Origin: Albifimbria verrucaria | Taxonomy: Eukaryota > Ascomycota > Sordariomycetes > Hypocreales > Stachybotryaceae | Length of the DNA stretch: 64,000 bases | Assembly (NCBI GenBank): GCA_020081605.1 | Contig: JAHREC010000011.1 | Location: forward strand, 4,030,001-4,094,000 | Direction: 5' to 3' | Shown: one piece after another, positions 34,186 through 45,755 of the stretch | How the letters are laid out: each line of letters starts with the position of its first letter | Numbering within the stretch: the stretch's first letter is position 1 | Notes under the pieces: model-generated | Databases searched by the model: none | Told to the model about the DNA's origin: nothing | What the model saw: only the letters and a program-made list of their open reading frames with translations | Program-made: the position numbers and the translations under genes

Positions 34186-34842
34186 TCAGAAGAATTTGAC
34201 GCCCAGGGAGTCGTCTTGTCCGAAGATCTGGGCCTTGCCTCGCTTGACCAGGACGTTGAGGGCCTTTAGTAGCACGTCGCTGTCCATGCCATGTAGCTCT
34301 GGTAAATACATGATTAGCACATGAATGAAGATTATCTCAAAAGTCGAAAAGGGAGTGGACGACATACCAGTGCCGCGTGTGCCCTCCCCTCGGTCAGCTC
34401 GTAGACTGTCAGAACACTGCCTTTCTGGGCGCTCTCATCGACAAAAGCCTCAACCAGCGCAGCCCACTCCTCAGGCTTGCGCCAGTAGACAAACACGACA
34501 TCGCCGGAGCTGGCGCCAGCGGCGTACTCGGCGCAGCCTTCCTTGCGCATAAAGTCGAAGAGGTCGCGGATATCCGGGGCCTGGAGGCGGCGGTCGAGCT
34601 TGCGGTTGTAGAAAAGCTCCGAGTCGGCGGCGGCAGACAGCTGCAGCTTGAACAGGCGGTGATGGCGGGCGTAGGCAAGGACGAGGGCAGACCACTTGGT
34701 CAACTGGGCGTGGTGGGTGGTGATGTTCGTCTGGCGGGTATAGAAGGCGGGGAAGGAGTACTCGCGGGGAAGCGAAAGGCACCATCGCTGGGGGAGCGGT
34801 CGCGGGCGGCTCGGGAGGAGGTTGAGATTGCGCGGACGCCAT
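34186..34842 (-). CDS. vps25: ESCRT-II subunit Vps25
   Basis: This endosomal sorting protein of about 195 residues has two winged-helix domains. In ESCRT-II, two Vps25 copies bridge to ESCRT-III during sorting of ubiquitinated membrane proteins. ATG at 34842 gives MASAQSQPPPEPPATAP. Family landmarks are YTRQTNITTHHAQLTKWS near the N terminus, LFDFMRKEGCAEYA, YWRKPEEWAALVEAFVDE, VLTVYELTEGE and the C terminus MDSDVLLKALNVLVKRGK...SLGVKFF, ending at TGA (34186-34188). One intron lies at about 34300-34368. Frame breaks lie at GGGG (34766-34769), where one more base gives SPREYSFPAFYTRQ, and at CCCC (34386-34389), where it gives TEGEGTRGTELHGM. The proline-rich N terminus is longer than in yeast. 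Confidence 0.93.
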
Positions 34843-35778
34843 GTCGAGAGGCTCGTGTGTCGGGCTGCTTGTGCTGGCGATAGATAGATAGATAGATAGT
34901 TGGAGATGTGCGTACGTAGGCGGGGTGGAAAGTAAACAGGGCCTTTGGAGGTTTAGTTTGACGTAGGTACCTGCGGCAGGGGTTTAGCGGAATGACGCAG
35001 CGCTGAAGACGCTAAGCGACACGTGGATTTTGGTGCAGAGCGAGCGCTGCCTTGGGCGCATTGGTAAGGGAACGGAAGACTGGGTTCTTTGAAGGTCGTA
35101 ACATGAGTATGGGGTTTGGTTTAGAAATTATGTTCATGGAGTAATTACTTGTTCTAATGAATTTCACTTGTAATAATAATTATTTAAGCTTTGGTGAAAG
35201 GGAGTCTGTGTGGTATTGTGACATCTCTGTATAAACGGCCAAGCTGTATTCTAGCTGGCTGATGACATTACAGCTGTTTTAAACCGGTGTAGGCTCTACG
35301 AAATACTTCATGGGTCGATTGAATTGTATATATTTATATACCATTTAAGGGTCCTGCTCAAGTCCTGGCCGGTCATCTGCCGGAGTAGATGTCCCGTTAG
35401 AACTGCAAGCCATTGACCGCATCCTATCGCCTCACATCTAAGTGTACATAAGCTCAACCATCTACCCTACGACAAGAAATGCATCCAATAATGGCAAACC
35501 ACCTGCAGATACTTCTGCATGCACAGCCCGGCAATGAACATTTCCTCCCACAACATCCGCCGGTGGCAACAGCAATTCAAGCAAGTCATACCACAGCATC
35601 AATCGGAAGCCGCGGCAATGCCCCGTGCAGGAAAAAATGTGATCTCGACCGCTGATGAGGCCACTCGGCGGCACTCAGTGTGGTATGCCGATGTGGGTTA
35701 CCCAATCGGGAAACCGACGGCGATTGAGCATCTCCTGAACTCCCAAGACAAACACATACAGCACATTTCCGGGGCGGG
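34843..35778. other. Intergenic region with a GATA microsatellite at the vps25 leader
   Basis: Five GATA units run head to tail at 34879-34899, just upstream of the Vps25 start codon. An AGGTACCTGC-type motif lies at about 34964-34973. The rest is AT-rich with no supported gene. Confidence 0.6.
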
Positions 35779-36280
35779 CGATAAGGCGTCACAATCGATA
35801 GATGCAGAAACAAAACCATGCGTGGATGGACAGCCAGATAAGCCCTCGCATGGCAAACTATAAGTCCAGCCACGGGCGCTGAAGCGTTTCCGTGTGTCAC
35901 GTCACGGCTGATTACACGCCCATGATAAAACTACCCTGAAGCGCTGGCTCGCCCTCGCCGCACCACTATGGGCAGAACCCAGAACCATGGGCGACAGGGC
36001 CCTGGGCTATCTGGCCCTTGCTGGCCCTATCACAGCCGCCCGTCGAGGCTTATCAGGCCAGGCATGCTTAAAAGCCGCGACGGACCCACGCCGTCCTTAT
36101 CATCCGTGTGTTCTCCGCGGACGCTGCTCGCTCCAAATACCCGCCCCGTGATTGGTCGGCGTGTCAACCGTCCTTATCAACGCTCGCCTCCAGTCTGGCC
36201 TAGCAACTCCAGCAACCGTGGAGATGCCTCCCGCGCAGCTGCGAGCCCGGAGATGCACAACTCGTGAGCGTCAGTTATCG
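35779..36280 (+). promoter_or_regulatory. Nitrite reductase promoter with NirA-type site and GATA (AreA-type) sites
   Basis: Within 660 bases before the start codon there is CTCCGCGG at 36113-36120, a match to the NirA consensus CTCCGHGG. HGATAR-type sites, on either strand, are at 35779, 35923, 36007, 36027, 36050, 36097, 36174 and 36275, and a reverse CCAAT box is at 36151-36155. In Aspergillus and Neurospora, NirA/NIT4 and AreA/NIT2 jointly switch on nitrite reductase under nitrate without ammonium. The density of sites supports the same control here, although this is not tested. Confidence 0.65.
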
Positions 36281-36439
36281 TAGTCCCCGTCATGCTGTCC
36301 TCCCGCCGCGCCGCTCATAAGGCTATCCGCCCTCGAGCCCGCGCCCTTGTAGTCTCCCTCCCAGGAACTCGTGCTTCTCGATCCGTAAACTCCCACGTCT
36401 CGTCTTGAAGCCGATTGTCCATTGGCAGCCCTATTCAAG

Positions 36440-39400
36440 ATGGCCGTGACACGTAAGAGGGTTGTCGTTGTTGGCCTGGGCATGGTGGGCATGGCCTTCA
36501 TGTAAGTCTGCTGCGTCGTCCACTTACACACGGCTGTAAGTCCCTGACTTGTGTACTAGCGAGAAACTCTTGAAATACGACGCTCGAGCTAGAGAATATG
36601 ATATTACCGTCTTGGGTGAAGAAGCCCATCTGGCTTACAACCGAGTCGGCCTCACCACCTTTTTCGAACACCGCAAAGTCGAAAACCTATACCTCAACCC
36701 AGCAGACTGGGTGTGTATATATCTCCCCTGACCAACAAGACTACAACTAACACTCTCGAAGTACGCACAAACACCAGCGGGTTCGTTGACACACCAAATA
36801 AGTACAAAAGTCCTCGACATCGACTCAAAAGCAAAGACCGTCACCTGCGAGAATGGAACTCTCGTCCCCTACGACATCCTCGTCCTGGCCACCGGCTCCG
36901 ATGCCACCCTCCCCAGGACCACCCCTGGCCATGACGCCAAGGGAGTCTTTGTCTACCGCACAATTAACGACCTGATCGACCTCATCAACTTTGCCGACAC
37001 CCGGAAAACACCGTCGGCGCCGTTGTTGGCGGTGGCTTGCTGGGTCTCGAGGCTGCCAAGGCCATGATGGACCTGGAGTGCTACGACAAGGTCAAGCTCA
37101 TCGAGCGAAACCGCTGGGTCCTCAGCCGTCAACTCGATGCCGATGCGGGAAACATGGTCGTGCAGCAGGTACAGCAGCTCGGCCTCGATGTTTTGCTGAG
37201 CAAGCGGGTGCGCGAGATCAAGGTTGACGAGGGCAACAACGTCACTGGCGTTGTATTTGAGGATGGCGAGGAGATGGATTGTTCAACCATCTGCTTCGCC
37301 ATTGGCATCAAGCCCCGTGACGAACTTGCCCGCAAGGCAGGAATCCAATGCGCTGAACGAGGTGGCGGCATCGTCGTCAAGGACGATCTCAGCACCAGCG
37401 AGCCCGACATCTACGCTATCGGAGAGTGCGCAAGTTGGAAGAGCGAGACATACGGCCTCATCGCCCCTGGTGTTGAGATGGCCGACGTCCTCGCCTTCAA
37501 CATGACCCAAGCCCACCTCCACTCCCCGTGCCTTCAAGCGGCCCGATCTCAGCACCAAGCTCAAGCTTCTCGGCGTCGATGTTGCCAGCTTCGGTGACTT
37601 CTTCGCCGACCGAGACGGCCCCAAGTATCTCCCACCCAAGGTGGCAAAGGCCGCCAAGGAGGCTCTGACCAACGGTGCATCTAGCCCCTCAGTCAAGTCG
37701 TTGACATACGCCGACCCCTTCCAGAACATCTACAAGAAGTACATCTTCACCGCCGACGGCAAGTATCTCCTCGGCGGCATGATGATTGGCGACACCAAGG
37801 ACTACGTGAAGCTGGTCCCCATGGTCAAGGGCATGAAGGAGCTTGAGATCCCACCCAGCCAGCTCATCCTCGGGGCCAAGAAGGATGGCGAGGAGGACGA
37901 TGACCTCCTGACGAGACGCAGATCTGCTCGTGCCACAACGTCACCAAGGGCGACGTCATCAAGGTCGTCAAGGACGGCCAGTGCACCGACATCAACAGCG
38001 TCAAGAAGTGCACCAAGGCCGGCACCGGCTGCGCGGGCTGCATGCCCCTGGTCACGAGCATCTTCAACAAGACCATGGCCTCCATGGGCAACGAGGTCAA
38101 GAACTACCTGTGCGCCCACTTCAACTACTCCCGCGCCGACCTGTACAACATCGTCATGGTCAAGCGCCTCAAGTCCCTGCCCGAGGTCATGCGCGAGGCC
38201 GGCAATGACAAGGACAGCCTGGGCTGCGAGCTGTGCAAGCCCGCCGTCGCGAGCATCTTCGCCTCGCTGTGGAACAAGCACGTCATGGACAAGCCCAACC
38301 ACGGCCTGCAGGACACCAACGACCGCTACCTTGGCAACATCCAGCGCAACGGCACCTACTCCGTCGTTCCGCGTATATCGGGAGGTGAGATCACCCCGAC
38401 CGCCTCCTGGCCATTGGCGCCGTGGCCAAGGAGTACAACCTCTACACCAAGATCACCGGCGGCCAGCGTATCGACCTGTTCGGCGCCAGGAAGCAGGATC
38501 TCATCGAAATCTGGCGTAAGCTCATCGACGCAGGCATGGAGTCTGGCCACGCCTACGCCAAGTCCCTCCGTACCGTCAAGAGCTGCGTCGGATCGACCTG
38601 GTGCCGCTTCGGCATCGGTGACAGTGTCGGCCTGGCCGTGCGTCTCGAGGAGCGCTATAAGAGTCTTCGAGCGCCGCACAAGCTCAAGGGTGGTGTAAGT
38701 GGTTGCGTGCGCGAGTGCGCCGAAGCCCAAAGCAAGGAGTATGTCGCACCCCTAACCAATTTCCTTTACTATGAGCAAAGACTAACATCGCATAGCTTCG
38801 GCCTCATCGCCACCGACAAGGGCTTCAACATCTACGTCTGCGGTAACGGTGGTGCCAAGCCCAGGCACGCTGAGCTTCTGGCCCGCGACGTGGCTCCTGT
38901 TGACGTTGTCCCCATCGTCGACCGCTTCCTCATGTTCTACATCCGCACAGCCGACAAGCTGCAGCGCACGGCGCGATGGCTCGAGGCTCTGCCGGGTGGT
39001 ATCAAATACCTGCAGGAGGTCGTCCTCGAGGACAAGCTCGGCATCTGCGCGTCCCTCGAGGCGCAGATGCAAGAGCTGGTCGACAGCTTCTTTGACGAGT
39101 GGGCCGAGGCAGTCAACAACCCTGTCCTCGCAGCCAAGTTCCGCCAGTTCCAGAACACGGAAGAGACCGTCGACGCTGTTGAGGTTGAGCAAGACCGCGG
39201 CCAGGACCGTCCCGTCTATTGGGCCAAGGAACCAGCCAACGAGGACTTCAAGGGCCTGCGTGATCGCTGGACGACCATGACCTGGCAGCCCGTTATGGAG
39301 GCCTCGTACTTTGACGGCGCTGACGAGGTTCCCAACGGCATCTCCGCCACCGTCAAGCGCGGTGATACCCAGCTTGCTGTATGGCGCATCCGCGGCCGCT

Positions 39401-39961
39401 ACTACGCCACGCAGCAGATGTGCCCTCACAAGCGTGCCTTCGTCCTCTCCGACGGCCTCGTGGGTGAGAACATCAGCAGCAGCTGCGACAGCAAGACCAA
39501 AGACGCCATGGGCTGCGACCCAGCCAACCCATCTCCTCCACCTTCTCCATCATCATCTACTTCCTCCTCTGCACCCGCTCAGACCCCAGCACCCTGGATC
39601 TCCTGCCCTCATCACAAGCGCAACTTCGATCTGACAGACGGTGGCTGTCACAACGACGATTCCCTTTCCATCGCCACCTTCCCCGTCGAGGCTCGCCCAG
39701 ACGGCATGGTGTACCTCAAGCTGCCCCCACCGAAGAGCTCGACGCCGCCCTGGGCACCAAGCGCTGGACCGTCCGCAAGGGCGAGAGCGGCGAGGAGCCC
39801 TTCGCCGAGCTCGACAAGAAGATCAGCTTCGTTGGTCAGCGTGCTAAGCGACCTGGCGTCAAGCCCACCGTCACCGGTGCTCGGATGACCAAGCCCGTCC
39901 AGCTGCTGACCACAGCTGTAGGGGAGGCGGCTGCGGTGGTGCCAACGTGCCAGATTGGTAA
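36440..39961 (+). CDS. niiA: NAD(P)H nitrite reductase, siroheme [4Fe-4S] type
   Basis: This cytosolic enzyme of about 1,115 residues reduces nitrite to ammonium. ATG at 36440 gives [20 protein letters not shown] (FAD-binding GxGxxG). An NAD-binding site ([17 protein letters not shown]) and a BFD-like [2Fe-2S] domain ([11 protein letters not shown] and [13 protein letters not shown]) follow. The siroheme/4Fe-4S domain has CVGSTWC and CVREC. A C-terminal Rieske-like domain has CPHKRAF and CPHHKRNF, and the end is ...GGANVPDW at TAA (39959-39961). Introns lie near 36502-36559, 36712-36762 and 38738-38795. Six frame breaks are seen at 37005-37008, 37524-37527, 37907-37908, 38394-38397, 39724-39728 and about 39910, each fixed by one base. 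The two Rieske Cys are 61 residues apart because of a Ser/Pro-rich insert. No nitrate reductase or nitrate transporter is in the window. Confidence 0.95.
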
Positions 39962-40633
39962 TGTTTCAAAGACCAGAGTTTGACGGTTAGATGAAAGAAT
40001 GACCGGAGGCTTCATGATGAGTTTGACGAGAGACTAAGGACAGTTAAGCATGCGTGATTGAACGCAACATGGGCGTTTGGGATGGACACTTATCTTTGCA
40101 CATATATGAGGTCTGGATACAGATATACATACGGCTTTCATGGTAGACATAGCGACACATTATGATAGATAATGACACAACTTACAATTCACTGTTGCCC
40201 GGTGTGGACAAGTCAACATATCAAGAGTCAAGTGTTTCTTTTGAGTATCATCCCATCTTAGCGAAGTTGAAGCTCACCTGCTTCATATCATTCACGATGC
40301 TTTTAGATGACTTGCCAACCCGTCATTGACATACATGGCCCAGCTGGGATATAGATAGATACGCTGATACCACAAAGTAAATCATCTTGAGCAGGCGTTC
40401 CCGGTTCCTTCATAGCTGTATTCCTCCACATCCTATCCTTTGCTCCGTTCATTTTACAAAAGAAATCAAGTCAGAACTCCGGGGACTGAGTGCCGCTGGT
40501 TCTTCCCAAAAACGCCCATGATCATACAGTTACCGCTCCTTTATATTCTAGCATATCGACAAGAGACCTTCGCTTGGCAGCTTTGTTCTGGTTCTCCGTC
40601 CTTTTTTCGCGCGCGCCCATTGTCATTATTCTG
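39962..40633. other. Convergent intergenic region between niiA and SREBP genes
   Basis: Both neighbouring genes end here. It is AT-rich with short frames only, and I see no RNA gene or repeat. Confidence 0.6.
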
Positions 40634-43575
40634 TTACTCTTCACTTTCGCTCTCGCTCAAGCTTCCGTAGCCAGTGTCCAACTCCATTCCGACCAAGCTC
40701 TTGGTAATCGCCAAGCACCGGTCTACCACCTTGTGCTGAACAGCAGTATCGACGCCACACTTCTCTCCCAAGGGACCGCCCATCCAGAGACGAAGGCTAC
40801 CAGCTAGGCGTTCCAGACAGGGCTCAAAAGTTTCCGCTGCGGGCTTGTGCTGGAACAGCTGTTCCATGACCTCAACGGTAGACGTACATCCAAGAAGCGT
40901 CATGGAACTGTCAGGCGGGACGGCAATGGTATAAATAAGTCGGAGACCCTCATGTGGGGTCCCTGCGGTATTTGCATAGCGGCGGAGGTGAGCAATAGCC
41001 ATGGCACAGCGAAGTGCTAAGCGTAGATCTATGGTGTCGCCGTGCCACTTGGGACCGAATGGGTTCCCAGATTTCTTCTCCTCGGACTGGTTCCGGTTGA
41101 AACCTATGGTCTCCAATGCCGCAGCGATGTGTGCACCTCGGTTTTTGTCAATCAAGACTGCACGAGCCACAACGGCTCGCGCGTGGGCTACAGAGGCACT
41201 CGGTGCCGTCTTAATAGCCATCTCAAGGTTCTCCGCCTTGTGCTTGAGAGCTTCTTCATTTTTGGACAAAGTAGCAGCGAGAACATTGTGAAGTGTCTGT
41301 GTAGACCACCAAGCGGCAATGGCATCTATGGGCGACCCGATGGAGATGTCCGTAACCACAGCATTCATGCCATCTGTTGCAACGTCGACGTCATGTGTAG
41401 TGTGCATGTTGAAAGCCAGGTTGTGCGCGCGCTGCACAATCTCGCCATTGAGCACTTCGTCACATTCTTGCTCAACTAGTAGAGCCAGGTGGTCAGGAAG
41501 TTCATCTTCATGAGGTGCCCCTTCTTGGCGTAGCTGAATCAAAATCCGATTGAGTCTACGCGCCTCGTTCCATCTCGATTTGGCGAGCCTTGCGGCAAGA
41601 ATGTTGACAAAACCCAGATGCAGGCTTTCGTGGAGGTTCCAGAGCAGTACTCGGATATGCAATGCCTTTGCATCATCCGGGCAGGGTTGTCTGGCAGGGT
41701 ACCGGAGGCTAACAGCGTCAGGATGAGGCGGCTCTTGTTAATCTCCACATCTCCTCCCGCCAACTGTGAGTCAAGCGCGATAGACCAGGCCTTGACTCGA
41801 GCAGTTTCTTGGTCTTCTGTCAGGCCAGTGAGGACTTGGTAACCGTGGACACCAACAGCATTCCGCAGGCTGAGCTTCATAGTCTTCAGAATCAATGCCG
41901 CAGCTTCAAGGAAAAAGTTGTGGCGAGGCACCCAGACGGTCTGAACTGCAGTAAGCCAAGCCTGGCGCCGGACGTGAATGGAGGATGCCAACGACGGGGC
42001 GGGCTGCAGAGGACCAGTCTCACGCTTCTTATCTTTCGGGCTTGGAGTTGCAAAGAGTGATGGGACAAAGATCCAAAGGAATGTGCCCAAAAGCAACACA
42101 AGCTTCAGAGACGTTTGGACATGATAGCCCATGAAATGGAAGTCCAGACCGGATACAAGCTGACCCAGTAAATGAAGTGGCAAAGCAAAAAGTCCGCGCC
42201 CTTCAGGTTTGTCGCTGCTAACCTCATCTTCGCGAAGTGCTTCCAGTATCATCAAACCGGCCAGCGAGCCAACCATTAGCTTACCGAAATAAGGCGCGGT
42301 GTTGGTCCAACGGCCTTGCTGCAACTGTTGTTGTTGCAGCTGTTGTTGCCGGACGATGGCTGGCGTTGCACCTCTGTAGGGCTGTTGAGGTACAGGAAAC
42401 GGCTGACCCACGGCCATCTGAGCAGATATGATGCGTTTCATATCATCGGGAACCTGGATAATGCCACGAGGTGAAGCGGTGCCGTCTTGCGGGGTTCCAG
42501 TCGGGGAACTAAGGAATTGCTGGGCGTCTTGCGTAGAAAATTGCATGGACTGCGGCGGCATCGTGTTCAAGGAACCGTTCATAGCGCCAGCCATGAAGAG
42601 CTTCTCGAAAGCGGCGATCCTGGCCTGCATGGCGCCATTCTCTTCGAGCAATCGAGTATTACGTTTTTCCAGATGTCGGATGTATTCCGTTGCTTTGCTC
42701 AGAACCTATCAACACGTTAGCATGCATGTGCGTGATTCACCACTCCGAGGGGCAGACCTACCGTTGCCTTGTTCAGTTTGTGAGCTGGGGTAAGTCCGTG
42801 GAGTTCTTCGCGATCCTCGGTGGTATCCTCGCCGCGTGCGCTCTTGGACATGATGCGCAAACTGGGCACGCTGTCTCGGAGAGCGGCGATCTTGTCGTTC
42901 AGATTTGTTCTATAACGCTTCTCGATCATATTGTGGGCTGTCTTCTTGATGGGCTTGCCCTCCTCGTCCTCCTCGTCCTCGTCCTCGGGTTCGGCGGACA
43001 CCTTTCGCTTCCTCGAGTTGGTCTTGGAAGACGAGGAATCGATCCCGTCGGGGATGGCAGGGTCCCGCCCTTGCCATCGCCGATGGGAGAATCTGGGCTG
43101 GAGGCGCTCTTGGGAGAGTTGTACTGGAGATGCGGCGGCATGGCGATGTTGCGCAGCTGCTCCCGGGCAGCGGGAGTCAAGATGGTCGGGGCGCGCGGTT
43201 GGGTGATGATGGCGTGAGGGATGTTGCCGGGAGCAAGACCCGGATTCGACGGGCCCATGGGCGGAGCAAAGACAGAGGCAGGGTCGACGTTGGTCGTAGG
43301 CAGACGGTCAGGCTCGGGCTGCTGGAAGGTCGGCATGTCCCAGGACGGAGCGATGTAGGCTGACGGAGCGGCGGGAGCTGTGGAGGAGGGATCGTACGAG
43401 TCGTAAGGGTGTGCCTTGGAAGTTCCAAGCGGCAGAGGAGGGAGGATAGAAAGATTGGGAGGGGTCTTGGCTAGGCATGCCGGAGGATTCAAGCTTGACC
43501 TGCTCGCCGTCGCCTATGAAGCCGCCGAGATTGAGTCGTCGAACCCGAAGGCGTTGGGGAGTCATGGTCGGACAT
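40634..43575 (-). CDS. srbA: SREBP-family membrane-bound bHLH-zipper transcription factor (SrbA/Sre1/SAH-2 type)
   Basis: This sterol- and oxygen-responsive regulator of about 960 residues is held in the ER membrane until its N-terminal part is released. The bHLH-zipper has [23 protein letters not shown], where Tyr replaces the usual Arg (an SREBP hallmark), followed by [23 protein letters not shown] Gln-rich stretch precedes two membrane segments ([17 protein letters not shown] and [19 protein letters not shown]). The C-terminal DUF2014 region ends [12 protein letters not shown] at TAA (40634-40636). One intron splits [11 protein letters not shown] (about 42707-42762). The N terminus is uncertain: starts at 43575 ([11 protein letters not shown]) or 43565 are possible, and frames change between about 43415 and 43555. 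Further breaks lie at CCC 43064-43066 and near 41667-41672. Confidence 0.9.
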
Positions 43576-45755
43576 GGCGATGGATGTGGTTGGAGGACCA
43601 GGCCAAGGTCAGCACCACCATGCAGGAAGTGGCCTGATGGGCAGAGGGGCCCGGGATGGGGAAGGGGGATGTGCGTCGTCGTGGTCACGATCGGAGAGCA
43701 GAAACGGGAGCAAAGTGCTTATGGTGCTTGGGCGACAGTGCCGGGGAGGGTGTGTCCCAGACAACGAGAAGAGCGAGAGCTGTTGGTGTTGCGTGTCGTA
43801 CGTTGGTGTGGTGGTGGTGGTGGTGCAATGGAATGGAGATGACGGCACAAGCGAGTGCGTCGTGACAAGAGAGGTGCCGTGTGCGAATGGATGGCGAGCC
43901 AACGAACGGTCGGACGGATGGACGGAGAAACGGTAGAGCGCGAGAGAAAGACAGGCGAGTGCTGCAAGCGCTAATTGGCATACGGCCGTGGTGGGTTGCG
44001 GAAAATGGTATCCGTATTCTGACGACCGACCAGGATGGTCCGTAGGCGGAAGGGCTTGGGGTGCAGGTGAGAGAGCGAGGAGATGGAGATGGGATGCAGA
44101 ACGGAGACTCTTGACTGGGGGTTGCGGCTTGTGGGGGCAGAGAGGAAAGAGGGCCCTTCGCAATGCAATCCCAGGGTTTATGCGCATGTGCGTCAGTCAG
44201 CAAGCCGTGAATCGCAGCGACTGGGAGAGGGAAAAGTGCGAGAGAGAGACCAAGGATGGCAGGTTTGGGGGTGGGAGGGAGCGAAGGCGAAACGAATCGA
44301 GTCTGGATCCAGCGATGGGCTGAAGCACATCGTACGATTTCCAGAGCGACATCAGCCCAGGTACAGACTTGTCGAGACATGGAGGTGGCCGAACCGTTTC
44401 CGCCTAGCGTGAGTACTTTTTGTGGCGGGTCGCGTCGGGTCCAGACCAAGTACCCATCACATAGTAATTACATGGTGGCGTGACATGCCACAGAGGGCGA
44501 GAGCCAGCCACTGGCGCGTACACCTAGATAGGGAGGGTACCTGCGTTTTTTCCCAGGCGCTACTCCCTTCTTGCCCAGTTCAGGCTTGTGGAAGGCATGG
44601 GAAGGCAAGAAGGTTGCAAGTACTCCGTACCTGCACAGAGGATCCTCAGCCGGCTTCCCGTGACTCGTCGAACCCTTCAATAATATGGACCCCCATTTGA
44701 CATAATTGACTTTGACATGCCTTCGGAAGAAAAACTCTGTTTAAATTCTTTTCGGCCCCTCTCTCTCGTACCATCGGGATGGTAACAGGGAAAAGAAGGG
44801 GAAAAGGAAGAAGAAAAAAATTGGTAAAGAGGAAAAACCGGGAACGGCCCGCGACGTTTTGTCCGATCAACATTACTTTGCTCTAAGCTCCCGTCCCGAC
44901 GACAAGTGTAGATCGCTAGCCGCCTTGGGACCGCCAGACCGTTTCACGCTCCCAACTATGGCCTCAAGCTATAACCCTAACTCTCCTAGGTATCTCACTA
45001 TCCTGTCTTGTATTAACGCCCATGGATCTTGCATATGCAGCGATTGCTTGCCGCTGTAGAATTGTCGAGAGTATCGAGTTCACATGCTGTGATATCAAGA
45101 TCATGGCTGAGCTCTTGAGAATAATGATGGTGTTGGACGTCTCGTGTTTGTCCGTCATGGACTCTCCTCATCAGACCCGGAATAAGCCATGCCAAACATT
45201 CTGTGCTACATCTGGCTGAGACTCTGACTCCTATTACTGTGTTGTTCATGATAGGCAACTCCTCAACCTCCTTGCTTCCTCCTCAACCCACAATTACCCG
45301 CATACTGCCAATCGCCTGAGCGTCACACCCCCAAACATTCGATATCATTGTGCAATTAGGCATGCTGAAACACTCAACCTTCACTTCTGAAACAGGGAAG
45401 CACATAATATGTTCTTGGAGCACCGTTTTACCAAGAGTGGCTGGATACATAAACACTGCAGTGGCCGAGTAGTCCAATTAAGCTGCCCAACTATATACAC
45501 AAGAACCTGTTGCCTTTCCTGTCCTCCCGCCTCTTCCACAGGCATAGCCCCCAACAAGGCTTTGCTCCCATCCGCGTCTGATCCAAAAACCCCAAAAGCA
45601 CAAAGTATGCGTGGTATGAGAAGAGAAGAAAAGAGATGGAAAACAGTCATGGCGACGTGAGGAGGCCTCTGACCCTTGACGGGCAGACCTCTCCCTGATA
45701 TCTAGATTTCTAAGCACCCTTTACCCCTTACAAACAGTTATTTTGACTCTCCTGC
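43576..45755. promoter_or_regulatory. SREBP upstream and leader region
   Basis: The 900 bases just upstream of the SREBP start are rich in C/T on the coding strand, with overlapping Ser/Pro/His-rich frames and a GGT repeat (about 43808-43826). This is typical of a long fungal 5' leader with upstream ORFs. From about 44700 to 45755 the DNA is mixed, with no domain-bearing frame, and includes the 3' flank of the membrane protein gene. Confidence 0.45.

Noticed and set aside
43609..44449. Two long overlapping minus-strand frames (192 and 254 codons)
   Set aside because: They are Ser/Pro/His-rich, overlap each other in different frames and lie directly upstream of SREBP. They fit a transcribed leader better than proteins.
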